From NCBI GenBank assembly GCA_026417495.1, contig JAOADD010000007.1:1-47740 (forward strand): a stretch of 47,740 nt of DNA, written 5' to 3'. Below the pieces are notes generated by a model. The model ran no database searches. It was not told the DNA's origin and saw only the letters and a program-made list of their open reading frames with translations. Origin of the DNA: Ignavibacteria bacterium. GTDB taxonomy: Bacteria; Bacteroidota; Ignavibacteria; Tepidaquicellales; Tepidaquicellaceae. Made by a program: the position numbers and the translations under genes. Below are positions 40,768 through 47,740 of the stretch, in pieces. Every line of letters begins with the position of its first letter. Position 1 is the stretch's first letter.

Positions 40768-40783
40768 TCGTCAAAATTGACGA
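40768..40783. promoter_or_regulatory. Inverted repeat 2 (operator-like palindrome)
   Basis: TCGTCAAAATTGACGA has 7-bp arms and an AA centre, sharing the core TCAAAATTGA with the first palindrome 70 bases upstream. TATTTTTG at 40829-40836 (a TAnnTTTG match for the aldehyde dehydrogenase) lies 45 bases downstream, so an upstream activator or repressor site is possible. Inference. Confidence 0.45.
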
Positions 40784-40855
40784 GAATTTTAAATTCTTTT
40801 TAATGTAAATTCAGTTATATTTAAAGTATATTTTTGTAATTTTAAGAAAAATTTT

Positions 40856-42286
40856 ATGGAAGCTGAAAAATATTTAATCGGAAACCAATTTTATTCGTCA
40901 GATTATATTGTTGAAGTCAAAAATCCATACTCTAATGAGGTTGTAAAAAAATATTATAAAACTCCGATAAATGAAATAAATACTTCACTTGATTATTTAA
41001 ATGAAGTTTACGAAAAATTTAAAAGAATCCCAATTTATCAAAGAGCACAACTTATTGAAAGAATAACCAGTAAATTGCAAGAGAGGAAAGAAGAACTATC
41101 GTATTTATTAACTCTTGAGACAGGAAAGCCTATTAAGCTTTCAAGGATAGAGCTAGAGCGGGCAATCTTTACTTTCAAATGTGGTGCTGAAGAAGCCAAA
41201 CGAATTCAAGGTGAAATTATCGATTTAGATCAATTACCTGGTTCCGAAGGGAAGAAGGGGTATATTAAAAGATTTCCAATTGGAATTGTTCTTGCTATTA
41301 CACCTTGGAACTTTCCCGTTAATCTTGTTGTACACAAAATTTCTCCTGCACTTGCTTCTGGTAATGTTGTTCTTTTAAAACCAGCAAGCGCTTCTTTAGG
41401 TTGTGGTCTTGAAATAGGAAGAATTATAAAAGAGGTATGTGATGAAATGAAACTTGGATTTACACCTGTAAATGTTGTAGTGTGTAGTGGAAGTGAGATA
41501 GAGAGTTTTGCTTCTGATGAAAGGGTTAAAATGGTAAGTTTTACAGGGAGCCCACTTGTAGGTTGGAATTTGAAGAAAAAAATCTCCACTCAAAGAATTT
41601 CACTTGAGTTAGGTGGAAATGCTGGTGTAATAGTTGATGAATCAGCAGATTTGAAATTGGCAGTTAGTAAAATTATTATGGGTGGTTTTGCACATGCAGG
41701 ACAGAGTTGTATCTCAGTTCAGAGAGTTTATGTTCATGAAAAGATTTTTGAGAAATTTAAAAATTTAATTTTTGAGGATTCCAAAAAAATTAAATTTGGT
41801 AATCCATTTGAAGAAGATACAATTGTCGGACCAATGATAAATGAGACTGAAGCAAAACGAGTAGAAGATTGGATTAAAGAAGCCTTGGATTCTGGAGGAA
41901 AAATTTTCCTCGGAGGTAATAGAAAAGGTGCTCTACTTGAGCCTACAATAATGTTAGATGTTCCAAAAAATTGCAGTGTAAATTGCAAAGAAGTATTTGC
42001 TCCTTTAATTACTTTGCAAGAATTTAGTGATTTCAAAGACGCTATAAGTCAGGTAAATGATTCTGATTATGGTTTGCAGGCAGGAGTATTCACAAATAAT
42101 TTTGCCAATGTTATGTATGCATTTGAAAATATTGAAACAGGTGGAATTGTTATTAATGATGTTTCAACTTATCGAATGGATTCAATGCCTTATGGTGGTG
42201 TAAAGCGGTCAGGAATTGGAAGGGAAGGTGTTAAGTATGCTATTGAAGAGATGACAGAGCGAAAGATACTTGTTGTCCAAATTTAA
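40856..42286 (+). CDS. NAD(P)-dependent aldehyde dehydrogenase
   Basis: The 476-residue ALDH-superfamily enzyme has the cofactor segment AITPWNFPVNLV and KPASASLGCG, the general base Glu251 in LELGGNAG and the nucleophilic Cys285 in HAGQSCISVQR. EVFAPLITL and MPYGGVKRSGIGREG are further ALDH signatures. Sequence flavour is close to lactaldehyde/glyceraldehyde-3-phosphate-type ALDHs, but substrate cannot be fixed. It is preceded by two matching palindromes and followed 22 bases later by fcl. If the two are co-transcribed, an aldehyde arising from deoxy-sugar (fucose, rhamnose) catabolism such as lactaldehyde is one possible substrate, though this is only a guess. Confidence 0.92.
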   Translation: MEAEKYLIGNQFYSSDYIVEVKNPYSNEVVKKYYKTPINEINTSLDYLNEVYEKFKRIPIYQRAQLIERITSKLQERKEELSYLLTLETGKPIKLSRIELERAIFTFKCGAEEAKRIQGEIIDLDQLPGSEGKKGYIKRFPIGIVLAITPWNFPVNLVVHKISPALASGNVVLLKPASASLGCGLEIGRIIKEVCDEMKLGFTPVNVVVCSGSEIESFASDERVKMVSFTGSPLVGWNLKKKISTQRISLELGGNAGVIVDESADLKLAVSKIIMGGFAHAGQSCISVQRVYVHEKIFEKFKNLIFEDSKKIKFGNPFEEDTIVGPMINETEAKRVEDWIKEALDSGGKIFLGGNRKGALLEPTIMLDVPKNCSVNCKEVFAPLITLQEFSDFKDAISQVNDSDYGLQAGVFTNNFANVMYAFENIETGGIVINDVSTYRMDSMPYGGVKRSGIGREGVKYAIEEMTERKILVVQI

Positions 42287-42308
42287 ATTGATAAAATAAA
42301 AAATATCT

Positions 42309-43247
42309 ATGGAAAAAAATTCAAAAATTGCAATATTTGGTGGTACTGGTATGTTAGGGCGTGCTGTTACTAAGAGGTTAAAAGCGCATGGCTATAATAA
42401 TATAATTACTGCGAGTCTCGAAGATGGTTTTAATTTACTTAACAGAGAAAGTGTTGATGATTTTTTTAAAAGAATTCAACCTGAATATCTTTTTATGGTT
42501 GCAGGACTTGTCGGTGGTATACAAGCTAATAATACAAGACAAGCAGATTTTCTATATCAAAACGCAATGATGATATTAAATACATTAGAAAGTTTAAAAA
42601 ATTATTCCCCCAGCACAAAAATTTTATACACAGGTTCAACCTGTATTTATCCAAAAGAAAATCCACAACCGATAAATGAAAAAAGATTTATGGCGGGATA
42701 CCTTGAAGAAACAAACAAAGGTTATGCTGTTGCAAAAGGAATGGGTATTGTTGCCTGTGAATTATATAGAAAACAATATAATATTAACGCAATAGCAGTG
42801 ATGCCTACTAATATGTATGGACCAGGTGATAATTATAACATTGAAACGGGACATTTCATTGCTGCGGTTATTAAAAAAATTGTTGATGCAAAATACAAAG
42901 GTATCATTCCTACTTTTTGGGGAAGTGGAAGACCTAGAAGGGAAGCACTTTATTCTGAAGATTGTGCAGATGCTCTGATTTTTTTAATGGAAAATTACAA
43001 CAAGCCAGAAATAGTTAATATAGGAACTGGTTTTGATTATTCGATAAAAGAATATATTGAAATCACAAGCAGAATTGTTGGATATGATGGTGAGATAAAA
43101 TGGGATACATCAAAACCTGATGGAATGTATGAGAAGCGAACCGACATTTCTTATTTGAAAACTATTATGCCACATTTCAATCCGAGGCCTTATGAAGAAG
43201 GACTTAAAGAGGTTTTAAGAATTGATTTTGGAATAGAGATTAAATAA
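42309..43247 (+). CDS. fcl: GDP-L-fucose synthase
   Basis: The 312-residue SDR epimerase/reductase has the NADP motif IFGGTGMLGRAV, the GDP-fucose synthase string VAGLVGGIQANNTRQADF, YTGSTCIYPKENPQPINE with the catalytic Ser and the cysteine of CIYP, and YAVAKGMG as the YxxxK pair; MPTNMYGPGDNYN completes the signature. It would epimerise at C3 and C5 and reduce at C4 of GDP-4-keto-6-deoxymannose, the product of Gmd encoded at 1826-2962. The 23-base spacing after the aldehyde dehydrogenase suggests co-transcription. That it stands apart from gmd by 40 kb is unusual. Confidence 0.93.
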   Translation: MEKNSKIAIFGGTGMLGRAVTKRLKAHGYNNIITASLEDGFNLLNRESVDDFFKRIQPEYLFMVAGLVGGIQANNTRQADFLYQNAMMILNTLESLKNYSPSTKILYTGSTCIYPKENPQPINEKRFMAGYLEETNKGYAVAKGMGIVACELYRKQYNINAIAVMPTNMYGPGDNYNIETGHFIAAVIKKIVDAKYKGIIPTFWGSGRPRREALYSEDCADALIFLMENYNKPEIVNIGTGFDYSIKEYIEITSRIVGYDGEIKWDTSKPDGMYEKRTDISYLKTIMPHFNPRPYEEGLKEVLRIDFGIEIK

Positions 43248-43276
43248 CTTTACTCTTTATTAAAAATGAAAATATA

Positions 43277-43951
43277 ATGAAAACACTAAAATTTTTATTT
43301 TTTATCCTTTTTATTGTTGGTTGTTCTCTTTTTCTGATTTCATGTGGGAGTAAAGAAAAAGATAAAGCTCTAAAATATATTAAAGAATTGAATGAATATA
43401 TAAAATCAACAGAACTTTTAAATTTATCATATAATTTAGTTAATACCGCAATTGTAAAAGATGCTAATGGGGAAATTAACTTTGATAATGCAAAATTTGT
43501 CCTTGAATTTAATAACGCTCTGGAAAAGAAAAAAGAGGAGATAGCAAAAAAAGCTGGGTTTAAGGATTTTAAGGAAGCAGAATCGGTTTTGGATAAGCTT
43601 AAAGATGAAAAAGAAATAAAGGAACAATTAGATACATATAAAAACGAATTAAAGAAAATACAAGGTGATTTGGAAAAAGAAGGATTGAAAAAGGTAGAGG
43701 ATATGAGACAACAACAAGAAAACTTTAAAAAAGAGCAAGAAATTAAGTTCGATCCTGAGACAGGGGAAGTTTATGACGATGAAACAGTATCAGGGAAAAA
43801 AACTGTGAAAGATTCTCAATCTGAAAAGAAAGAAAGTAAAGAAGTAAAAAAAGATACTAAGGAACAACAAAAAGACAAAAAAGAAATTCAAACAGAAAAA
43901 CCTAAACCTAATAATAATAAAGTAGAACATCCAGAGGACAATCTTCCTTAA
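43277..43951 (+). CDS. Lipoprotein with charged helical tail, unknown function
   Basis: This 224-residue protein has a lipobox (FLISC, Cys23) and is mostly helical. Residues 25-140 form a heptad-rich Lys/Glu coiled-coil-like region (KKKEEIAKKAGFKDFKEAES, DTYKNELKKIQGDLE). Residues 145-224 are low-complexity Lys/Glu/Gln/Asp (SQSEKKESKEVKKDTKEQQK) with a Pro/Asn end. No catalytic motif. Lysine-rich lipoprotein tails recur in this window (33780-35081). A peptidoglycan- or envelope-spacing role is possible but unproven. Confidence 0.6.
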   Translation: MKTLKFLFFILFIVGCSLFLISCGSKEKDKALKYIKELNEYIKSTELLNLSYNLVNTAIVKDANGEINFDNAKFVLEFNNALEKKKEEIAKKAGFKDFKEAESVLDKLKDEKEIKEQLDTYKNELKKIQGDLEKEGLKKVEDMRQQQENFKKEQEIKFDPETGEVYDDETVSGKKTVKDSQSEKKESKEVKKDTKEQQKDKKEIQTEKPKPNNNKVEHPEDNLP

Positions 43952-44234
43952 CAAATTAATATTTTGCGATCGTAATGATATTAACTATTAATTCTCTAAT
44001 ATTCTTCTATTATTGTTTTTGCTTTTGGCTTTTTGATACTGAATTACAAGTTTAATTTTTTAGAGGGAATTTTTTTAAAATTAATAAGTTAAACAGAAAT
44101 TTGTTAAAAGAATACTGAAATCTTTATATAAAAGAAATTATATTTAAAAATATAAAGAAACATTTTACCTTAAAGTTATTTTTCATTTTTGATTTATGAA
44201 CATAATGTGAAATAATATTGTTTTATTATTTATT

Positions 44235-45656
44235 ATGAAAATTCTTATTACTGGTGCAACCGGGTATATTGGACAGCGATTGATCCCATTTTTATTAGAC
44301 AAAGGATACAATCTTGTTTGTTGTGTTCGAGATAAACAAAGGTTTGAGTCTATTAAATACAATACTAATAATTTACAAGTAATTGAAGCAGATTTTTTAA
44401 GAAGAGATACTCTTGAATATATTCCTAAGGATATAGATGTAGCATACTACTTAATTCATTCAATGGCAACGAATGTAAAAAATTTTGATGAACTTGAAAA
44501 AACTTCTGCAGAAAATTTCCGTGATGTAATTTCAGCAACAGATGCAAAACAGGTCATTTATTTGAGTGGGATTGTTAATGAGAATAAGTTATCAAAACAT
44601 CTAATGTCGAGAAAGAATGTTGAGCTTATTATATCGAAAGGTAAATATGCATTGACAACATTGCGCGCTGGGATAATCATAGGTTCTGGAAGTGCTTCGT
44701 TTGAAATTATAAGGGATCTTGTTGAGAAACTACCAATTATGATTGCACCGAAGTGGTTAAATACATTATCACAACCTATTGCTATAAAAAATGTAATTGA
44801 ATATTTAATTGGGGTTTTGGGTAACTCAAAAACTTTTGGAAAAAGTTTTGATATAGGTGGACCTGATATTTTAACATATAAACAGATGTTATTAAAATAT
44901 GCTGAGGTAAGAGGATTGAAAAGAAAAATAATTATTGTCCCAGTACTTACTCCAAGATTGTCATCATATTGGCTTTATTTTGTAACCTCAACTTCTTATA
45001 GCCTTGCAAAGAATTTGGTAGATAGTATGAAAGTAGAAATAATTTGTAGGAATAACGATATAAGAGATATTATAAATATTAAATTAATTAATTATGAGAC
45101 TGCTTTAAAATTAGCATTTGATACCATAGAGCATTATGAAGTAATATCAAGTTGGAAAGACGCTTTGACCTCTAATCTGCTAACTGATGGAATTTCACAG
45201 CATATAAATGTTCCCGTGAAAGGTTGTTTAAGAGAGACAGTAAAAAGAAGAATTAATGATGAGAGAAGTGTTTTGGATAAAATTTGGAAAATTGGAGGCG
45301 ATACTGGTTGGTACTATGCCAATTTTTTATGGTCGATTAGAGGTTTCATTGATAAATTAATTGGTGGAGTAGGTTTAAGAAGAGGGCGAAAGAATCCTAT
45401 CGAAATTTCAACAGGTGAGTGTCTTGATTTTTGGCGTGTATTATTTGCAAGTAAAAAGGAGAAAAGACTGCTTCTTTATGCAGAAATGAAACTACCTGGA
45501 GAAGCATGGCTTGAATTTAAAATAGAAAATGAATTTTTAATACAGACTGCTACTTTTAGACCGAAAGGGTTAGCGGGAAGAATTTATTGGTATTTACTTT
45601 TACCCATACATAAATTGATTTTTAAAGGAATGGCAAAAAGAATTTCAGAAATTTAA
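44235..45656 (+). CDS. NAD(P)-binding SDR-DUF2867 fusion protein
   Basis: The 473-residue protein has an atypical SDR N-terminus with the Rossmann motif ILITGATGYIGQRLIPFL and the AYYLIHSMATNVKNFDELE segment (about 1-290), then a DUF2867 C-terminus (about 320-470, GDTGWYYANFLWSIRGFIDK and PGEAWLEFKIENEFLIQTA). This two-domain form is widespread in Bacteroidota and others; its enzyme activity is unknown. Next to it (26 bases) is an SRPBCC protein, and the pair is probably co-transcribed. ATG at 44235 has no Shine-Dalgarno. Confidence 0.88.
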   Translation: MKILITGATGYIGQRLIPFLLDKGYNLVCCVRDKQRFESIKYNTNNLQVIEADFLRRDTLEYIPKDIDVAYYLIHSMATNVKNFDELEKTSAENFRDVISATDAKQVIYLSGIVNENKLSKHLMSRKNVELIISKGKYALTTLRAGIIIGSGSASFEIIRDLVEKLPIMIAPKWLNTLSQPIAIKNVIEYLIGVLGNSKTFGKSFDIGGPDILTYKQMLLKYAEVRGLKRKIIIVPVLTPRLSSYWLYFVTSTSYSLAKNLVDSMKVEIICRNNDIRDIINIKLINYETALKLAFDTIEHYEVISSWKDALTSNLLTDGISQHINVPVKGCLRETVKRRINDERSVLDKIWKIGGDTGWYYANFLWSIRGFIDKLIGGVGLRRGRKNPIEISTGECLDFWRVLFASKKEKRLLLYAEMKLPGEAWLEFKIENEFLIQTATFRPKGLAGRIYWYLLLPIHKLIFKGMAKRISEI

Positions 45657-45682
45657 ATGTCTTTAAATTAAATAATAAAATT

Positions 45683-46141
45683 ATGTCTTTTACAACTTTA
45701 ATTTGGGAACAAAAAATTAATACAACTAAAGAAAAGCTTTGGGATTTTATTGCAACCCCAAGAAATCTTAAAATCATTACTCCTGAATATATGGGCTTTA
45801 ATATCATTACAAAAGATTTACCTGAAAAAATGTATCAGGGTCTGATAATAGCATATAAAGTAAAACCTCTTATTGGAATTGAATTAACATGGGTTTCAGA
45901 AATAACACATATAAATGAGTTTAATTATTTCATAGATGAGCAAAAAATTGGACCTTATAAATTCTGGCATCATACTCATATAATCGAACAAATTAGTGAA
46001 GGGATTCTAATGAAAGATATTCTTAATTATAAACCTCCACTTTCATTTTTAGGTAGCATAGCAAACGAGTTGATAATAAAGAAGAAACTTGATGAAATAT
46101 TTGCATACCGTAGAAAGAAAATAGAAGAGATTTTTACTTAG
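45683..46141 (+). CDS. SRPBCC (START-like) ligand-binding protein
   Basis: The 152-residue protein fits the SRPBCC helix-grip fold: an opening strand FTTLIWEQKINTTKEKLWDF, then ATPRNLKIITPEYM, a central sheet, and the long C-terminal helix ANELIIKKKLDEIFAYRRKK. Its pocket-lining WHHTHIIEQ is typical of the group. SRPBCC proteins bind hydrophobic ligands. It is 26 bases from the SDR-DUF2867 gene, and such pairs recur in bacterial genomes, suggesting both act on one lipid-like substrate. Function unknown. Confidence 0.87.
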   Translation: MSFTTLIWEQKINTTKEKLWDFIATPRNLKIITPEYMGFNIITKDLPEKMYQGLIIAYKVKPLIGIELTWVSEITHINEFNYFIDEQKIGPYKFWHHTHIIEQISEGILMKDILNYKPPLSFLGSIANELIIKKKLDEIFAYRRKKIEEIFT

Positions 46142-46418
46142 AAAAGTATTATTTAACATTTCTTTATCTAACATTGTTATTGCTTAAGAATTGGATGTTT
46201 CTTATGAGAATTGTGGGGTAAGAGAAAAATGAATTGTAAATATTCTAGAATTAACTAACTAATAAATTTTTGATTATAAAGTTAAAAAATTATTTCCATT
46301 TGAAATAATTGTTTTTTAATATGATGCGAGTGATAATTAAAATACAAAATATATTACCTATAAAATAAAAGTTAAGTTATTTAAATTTATAAATTAATAA
46401 ATTAATAATTAACTGACT

Positions 46419-47740
46419 GTGAAGCCAAAAGACATTTTCGATAAAATAGTATCACTTTGTAAACGCAGAGGATTTATTTTTCAATCATCGGAAATATATG
46501 GGGGGTTGAATGGTTGTTATGATTATGGTCCGCTTGGTGTGGAACTCTTAAGAAATATTAAAGAAGCTTGGTGGAGGGAAATGACTCTGAGAGAAGATAT
46601 TGAAGGTTTGGATTCCTCAATCTTAATGCATCCTCGAGTGTGGGAAGCATCAGGGCATGTAGAAAACTTTACAGACCCAATGGTAGATTGTAAAGAATGT
46701 AAAGCAAGATTTAAAGCAGATGCTCTCGAAGATAGTGAATGCGGGAACAAAGCTTATAAAGGACGAAAAGCAATTAAATGTTTTCAAGAGGGTAAATTTA
46801 CTGAAGCAAGGAATTTTAATTTGATGTTCAAGACTTTTATTGGACCAGTTGAGGATACATCAAATGTTGTATATTTAAGACCTGAAACCGCACAGGGTAT
46901 TTATGTTAATTTTTCTAATGTTAAGGATTCTATGCGACAGAAAATACCATTTGGAATTGCACAGATTGGTAAAGCGTTCAGAAATGAAATTAACACGAAA
47001 AACTTTCTTTTCCGTACTCGAGAATTTGAACAAATGGAAATGCAATATTTTATTAATCCAGCTGATGATACAAAATGGTTTGATTATTGGAAAGAGGAGA
47101 GAATTAATTGGTATATTAAATATGGAATGAGAAGAGAAAAAATGCGTATTACAGTGCATGAAAAACTTGCACACTATGCAAAATCTGCAATTGATATTGA
47201 ATATGAATTCCCATTTGGGTGGGGAGAAATAGAAGGTATACACAACCGAACTGATTTTGATTTAAGAAGACATTATGAATATTCAGGAAAAAAACTCGAA
47301 TATTTTGATGAAGCAACTAAAGAGAGATACATTCCATATGTAATAGAAACATCTGCGGGGGCTTCCCGTGGGTTAATGGCATTTCTCTTTGATGCGTATC
47401 ATGAAGAAGAAGTAAATAATGAACTTAGAGTTGTTTTAAGATTCCACCCTGCTATTGCACCAATGAAAGCAGCAGTATTTCCACTTGTAAACAGGGATAA
47501 TATGCCAGAGATTGCCAGAAATATTATAAATGACTTAAAACGGCATATAAAAGTTTTTTATGACGATTCGGGAGCAATAGGTCGCAGATATAGAAGGCAG
47601 GATGAATGTGGAACTCCATATTGTATTACAGTTGATTCAGATACACTTAAAGATGGAACAGTTACAATACGAGAGCGTGATTCAATGCAACAAGAAAGAG
47701 TAAATAAAGATAATCTTCTTTCGATATTGAAGGAAAAGAT
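46419..47740 (+). CDS. glyS: Glycyl-tRNA synthetase, class II dimeric type, 3'-truncated by the window
   Basis: From GTG at 46419 (in-frame stop TAA at 46410 bars an earlier start) the frame is open to the window end, giving 440 residues with no stop. VKPKDIFDKIVSLCKRRGF, SEIYGGLNGCYDYGPLG, GHVENFTDPMVDCKECK, FNLMFKTFIGP, LRPETAQGIYVNF, and motif 2 (AQIGKAFRNEINTKNF, FRTREFEQMEM) identify the bacterial alpha2 GlyRS (Thermus/Bacteroidota type). IETSAGASRGLMAFLFDAY and the anticodon-binding start VVLRFHPAIAPMKAAVF follow. It charges tRNA-Gly. The usual second zinc knuckle (CPxCG) reads CFQEG, so one Cys is missing. About 20-40 residues should lie past the window. Confidence 0.95.
   Translation, partial: MKPKDIFDKIVSLCKRRGFIFQSSEIYGGLNGCYDYGPLGVELLRNIKEAWWREMTLREDIEGLDSSILMHPRVWEASGHVENFTDPMVDCKECKARFKADALEDSECGNKAYKGRKAIKCFQEGKFTEARNFNLMFKTFIGPVEDTSNVVYLRPETAQGIYVNFSNVKDSMRQKIPFGIAQIGKAFRNEINTKNFLFRTREFEQMEMQYFINPADDTKWFDYWKEERINWYIKYGMRREKMRITVHEKLAHYAKSAIDIEYEFPFGWGEIEGIHNRTDFDLRRHYEYSGKKLEYFDEATKERYIPYVIETSAGASRGLMAFLFDAYHEEEVNNELRVVLRFHPAIAPMKAAVFPLVNRDNMPEIARNIINDLKRHIKVFYDDSGAIGRRYRRQDECGTPYCITVDSDTLKDGTVTIRERDSMQQERVNKDNLLSILKEK

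Noticed and set aside
40829-40836. TATTTTTG as a full promoter for the aldehyde dehydrogenase
   Set aside because: It fits the -7 consensus but no TTTG or TTG is found 19-21 bases upstream, so it was not listed as its own promoter.

Overview
The window is AT-rich, densely coded chromosome from a Gram-negative bacterium, most likely an Ignavibacteria-type member of the Bacteroidota/Chlorobiota group. The evidence: a secreted subtilase ends in a type IX secretion sorting domain with the NYPNPFNP motif common in that group; there is a Kdo (LPS) gene, many lipoproteins and outer-membrane barrels; and three promoters fit the Bacteroidetes pattern (TTTG, 20 bases, TAnnTTTG). No mobile element, phage gene or CRISPR array was seen.

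Region 1 (1-5256, + strand) is the end of a surface-polysaccharide operon. It holds a NusG/RfaH-like antiterminator cut by the window edge, a WbpA-type UDP-sugar dehydrogenase, GDP-mannose 4,6-dehydratase and two DegT/WbpE-type sugar aminotransferases. The first aminotransferase has no ATG/GTG/TTG that would include its conserved N-terminus. Fcl, the likely partner of Gmd, lies about 40 kb away (42309-43247).

Region 2 (5507-14066): an outer-membrane barrel gene converges on a tight minus-strand operon read right to left: isochorismatase-like hydrolase, plsC, kdsB, pyrG, a CtpE-like P-type ATPase, and a stand-alone C-terminal half of cobalamin methionine synthase. pyrG and kdsB are linked in metabolism, since CTP is the KdsB substrate.

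Region 3 (14212-22217): an NSS sodium symporter with a 43-residue MetS-like subunit, an SPFH/NfeD membrane pair, L-threonine dehydrogenase with alpha-glucan phosphorylase, a DUF302 protein and RluD.

Region 4 (22318-35081): mostly envelope genes: an MltD-like lytic transglycosylase with LysM repeats, tRNA-Thr(UGU), a PEBP lipoprotein, a Mut7-C RNase-like protein, an outer-membrane barrel, an exported TPR-CHAT protease-like protein, a GT2 glycosyltransferase, tRNA-Ala(GGC), a zinc ribbon, and two secreted proteins of unknown role.

Region 5 (35140-47740): metK behind a compact SAM-I/IV-like riboswitch with mutually exclusive antiterminator and terminator hairpins; a T9SS-exported subtilase; small membrane and exported proteins; an aldehyde dehydrogenase preceded by two matching palindromes exactly 70 bases apart; fcl; a coiled lipoprotein; an SDR-DUF2867/SRPBCC pair; and the start of glycyl-tRNA synthetase, which runs off the window. 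The most interesting items are the metK riboswitch, the non-AUG aminotransferase start, the twin palindromes, the stand-alone MetH half and the exported CHAT protein.
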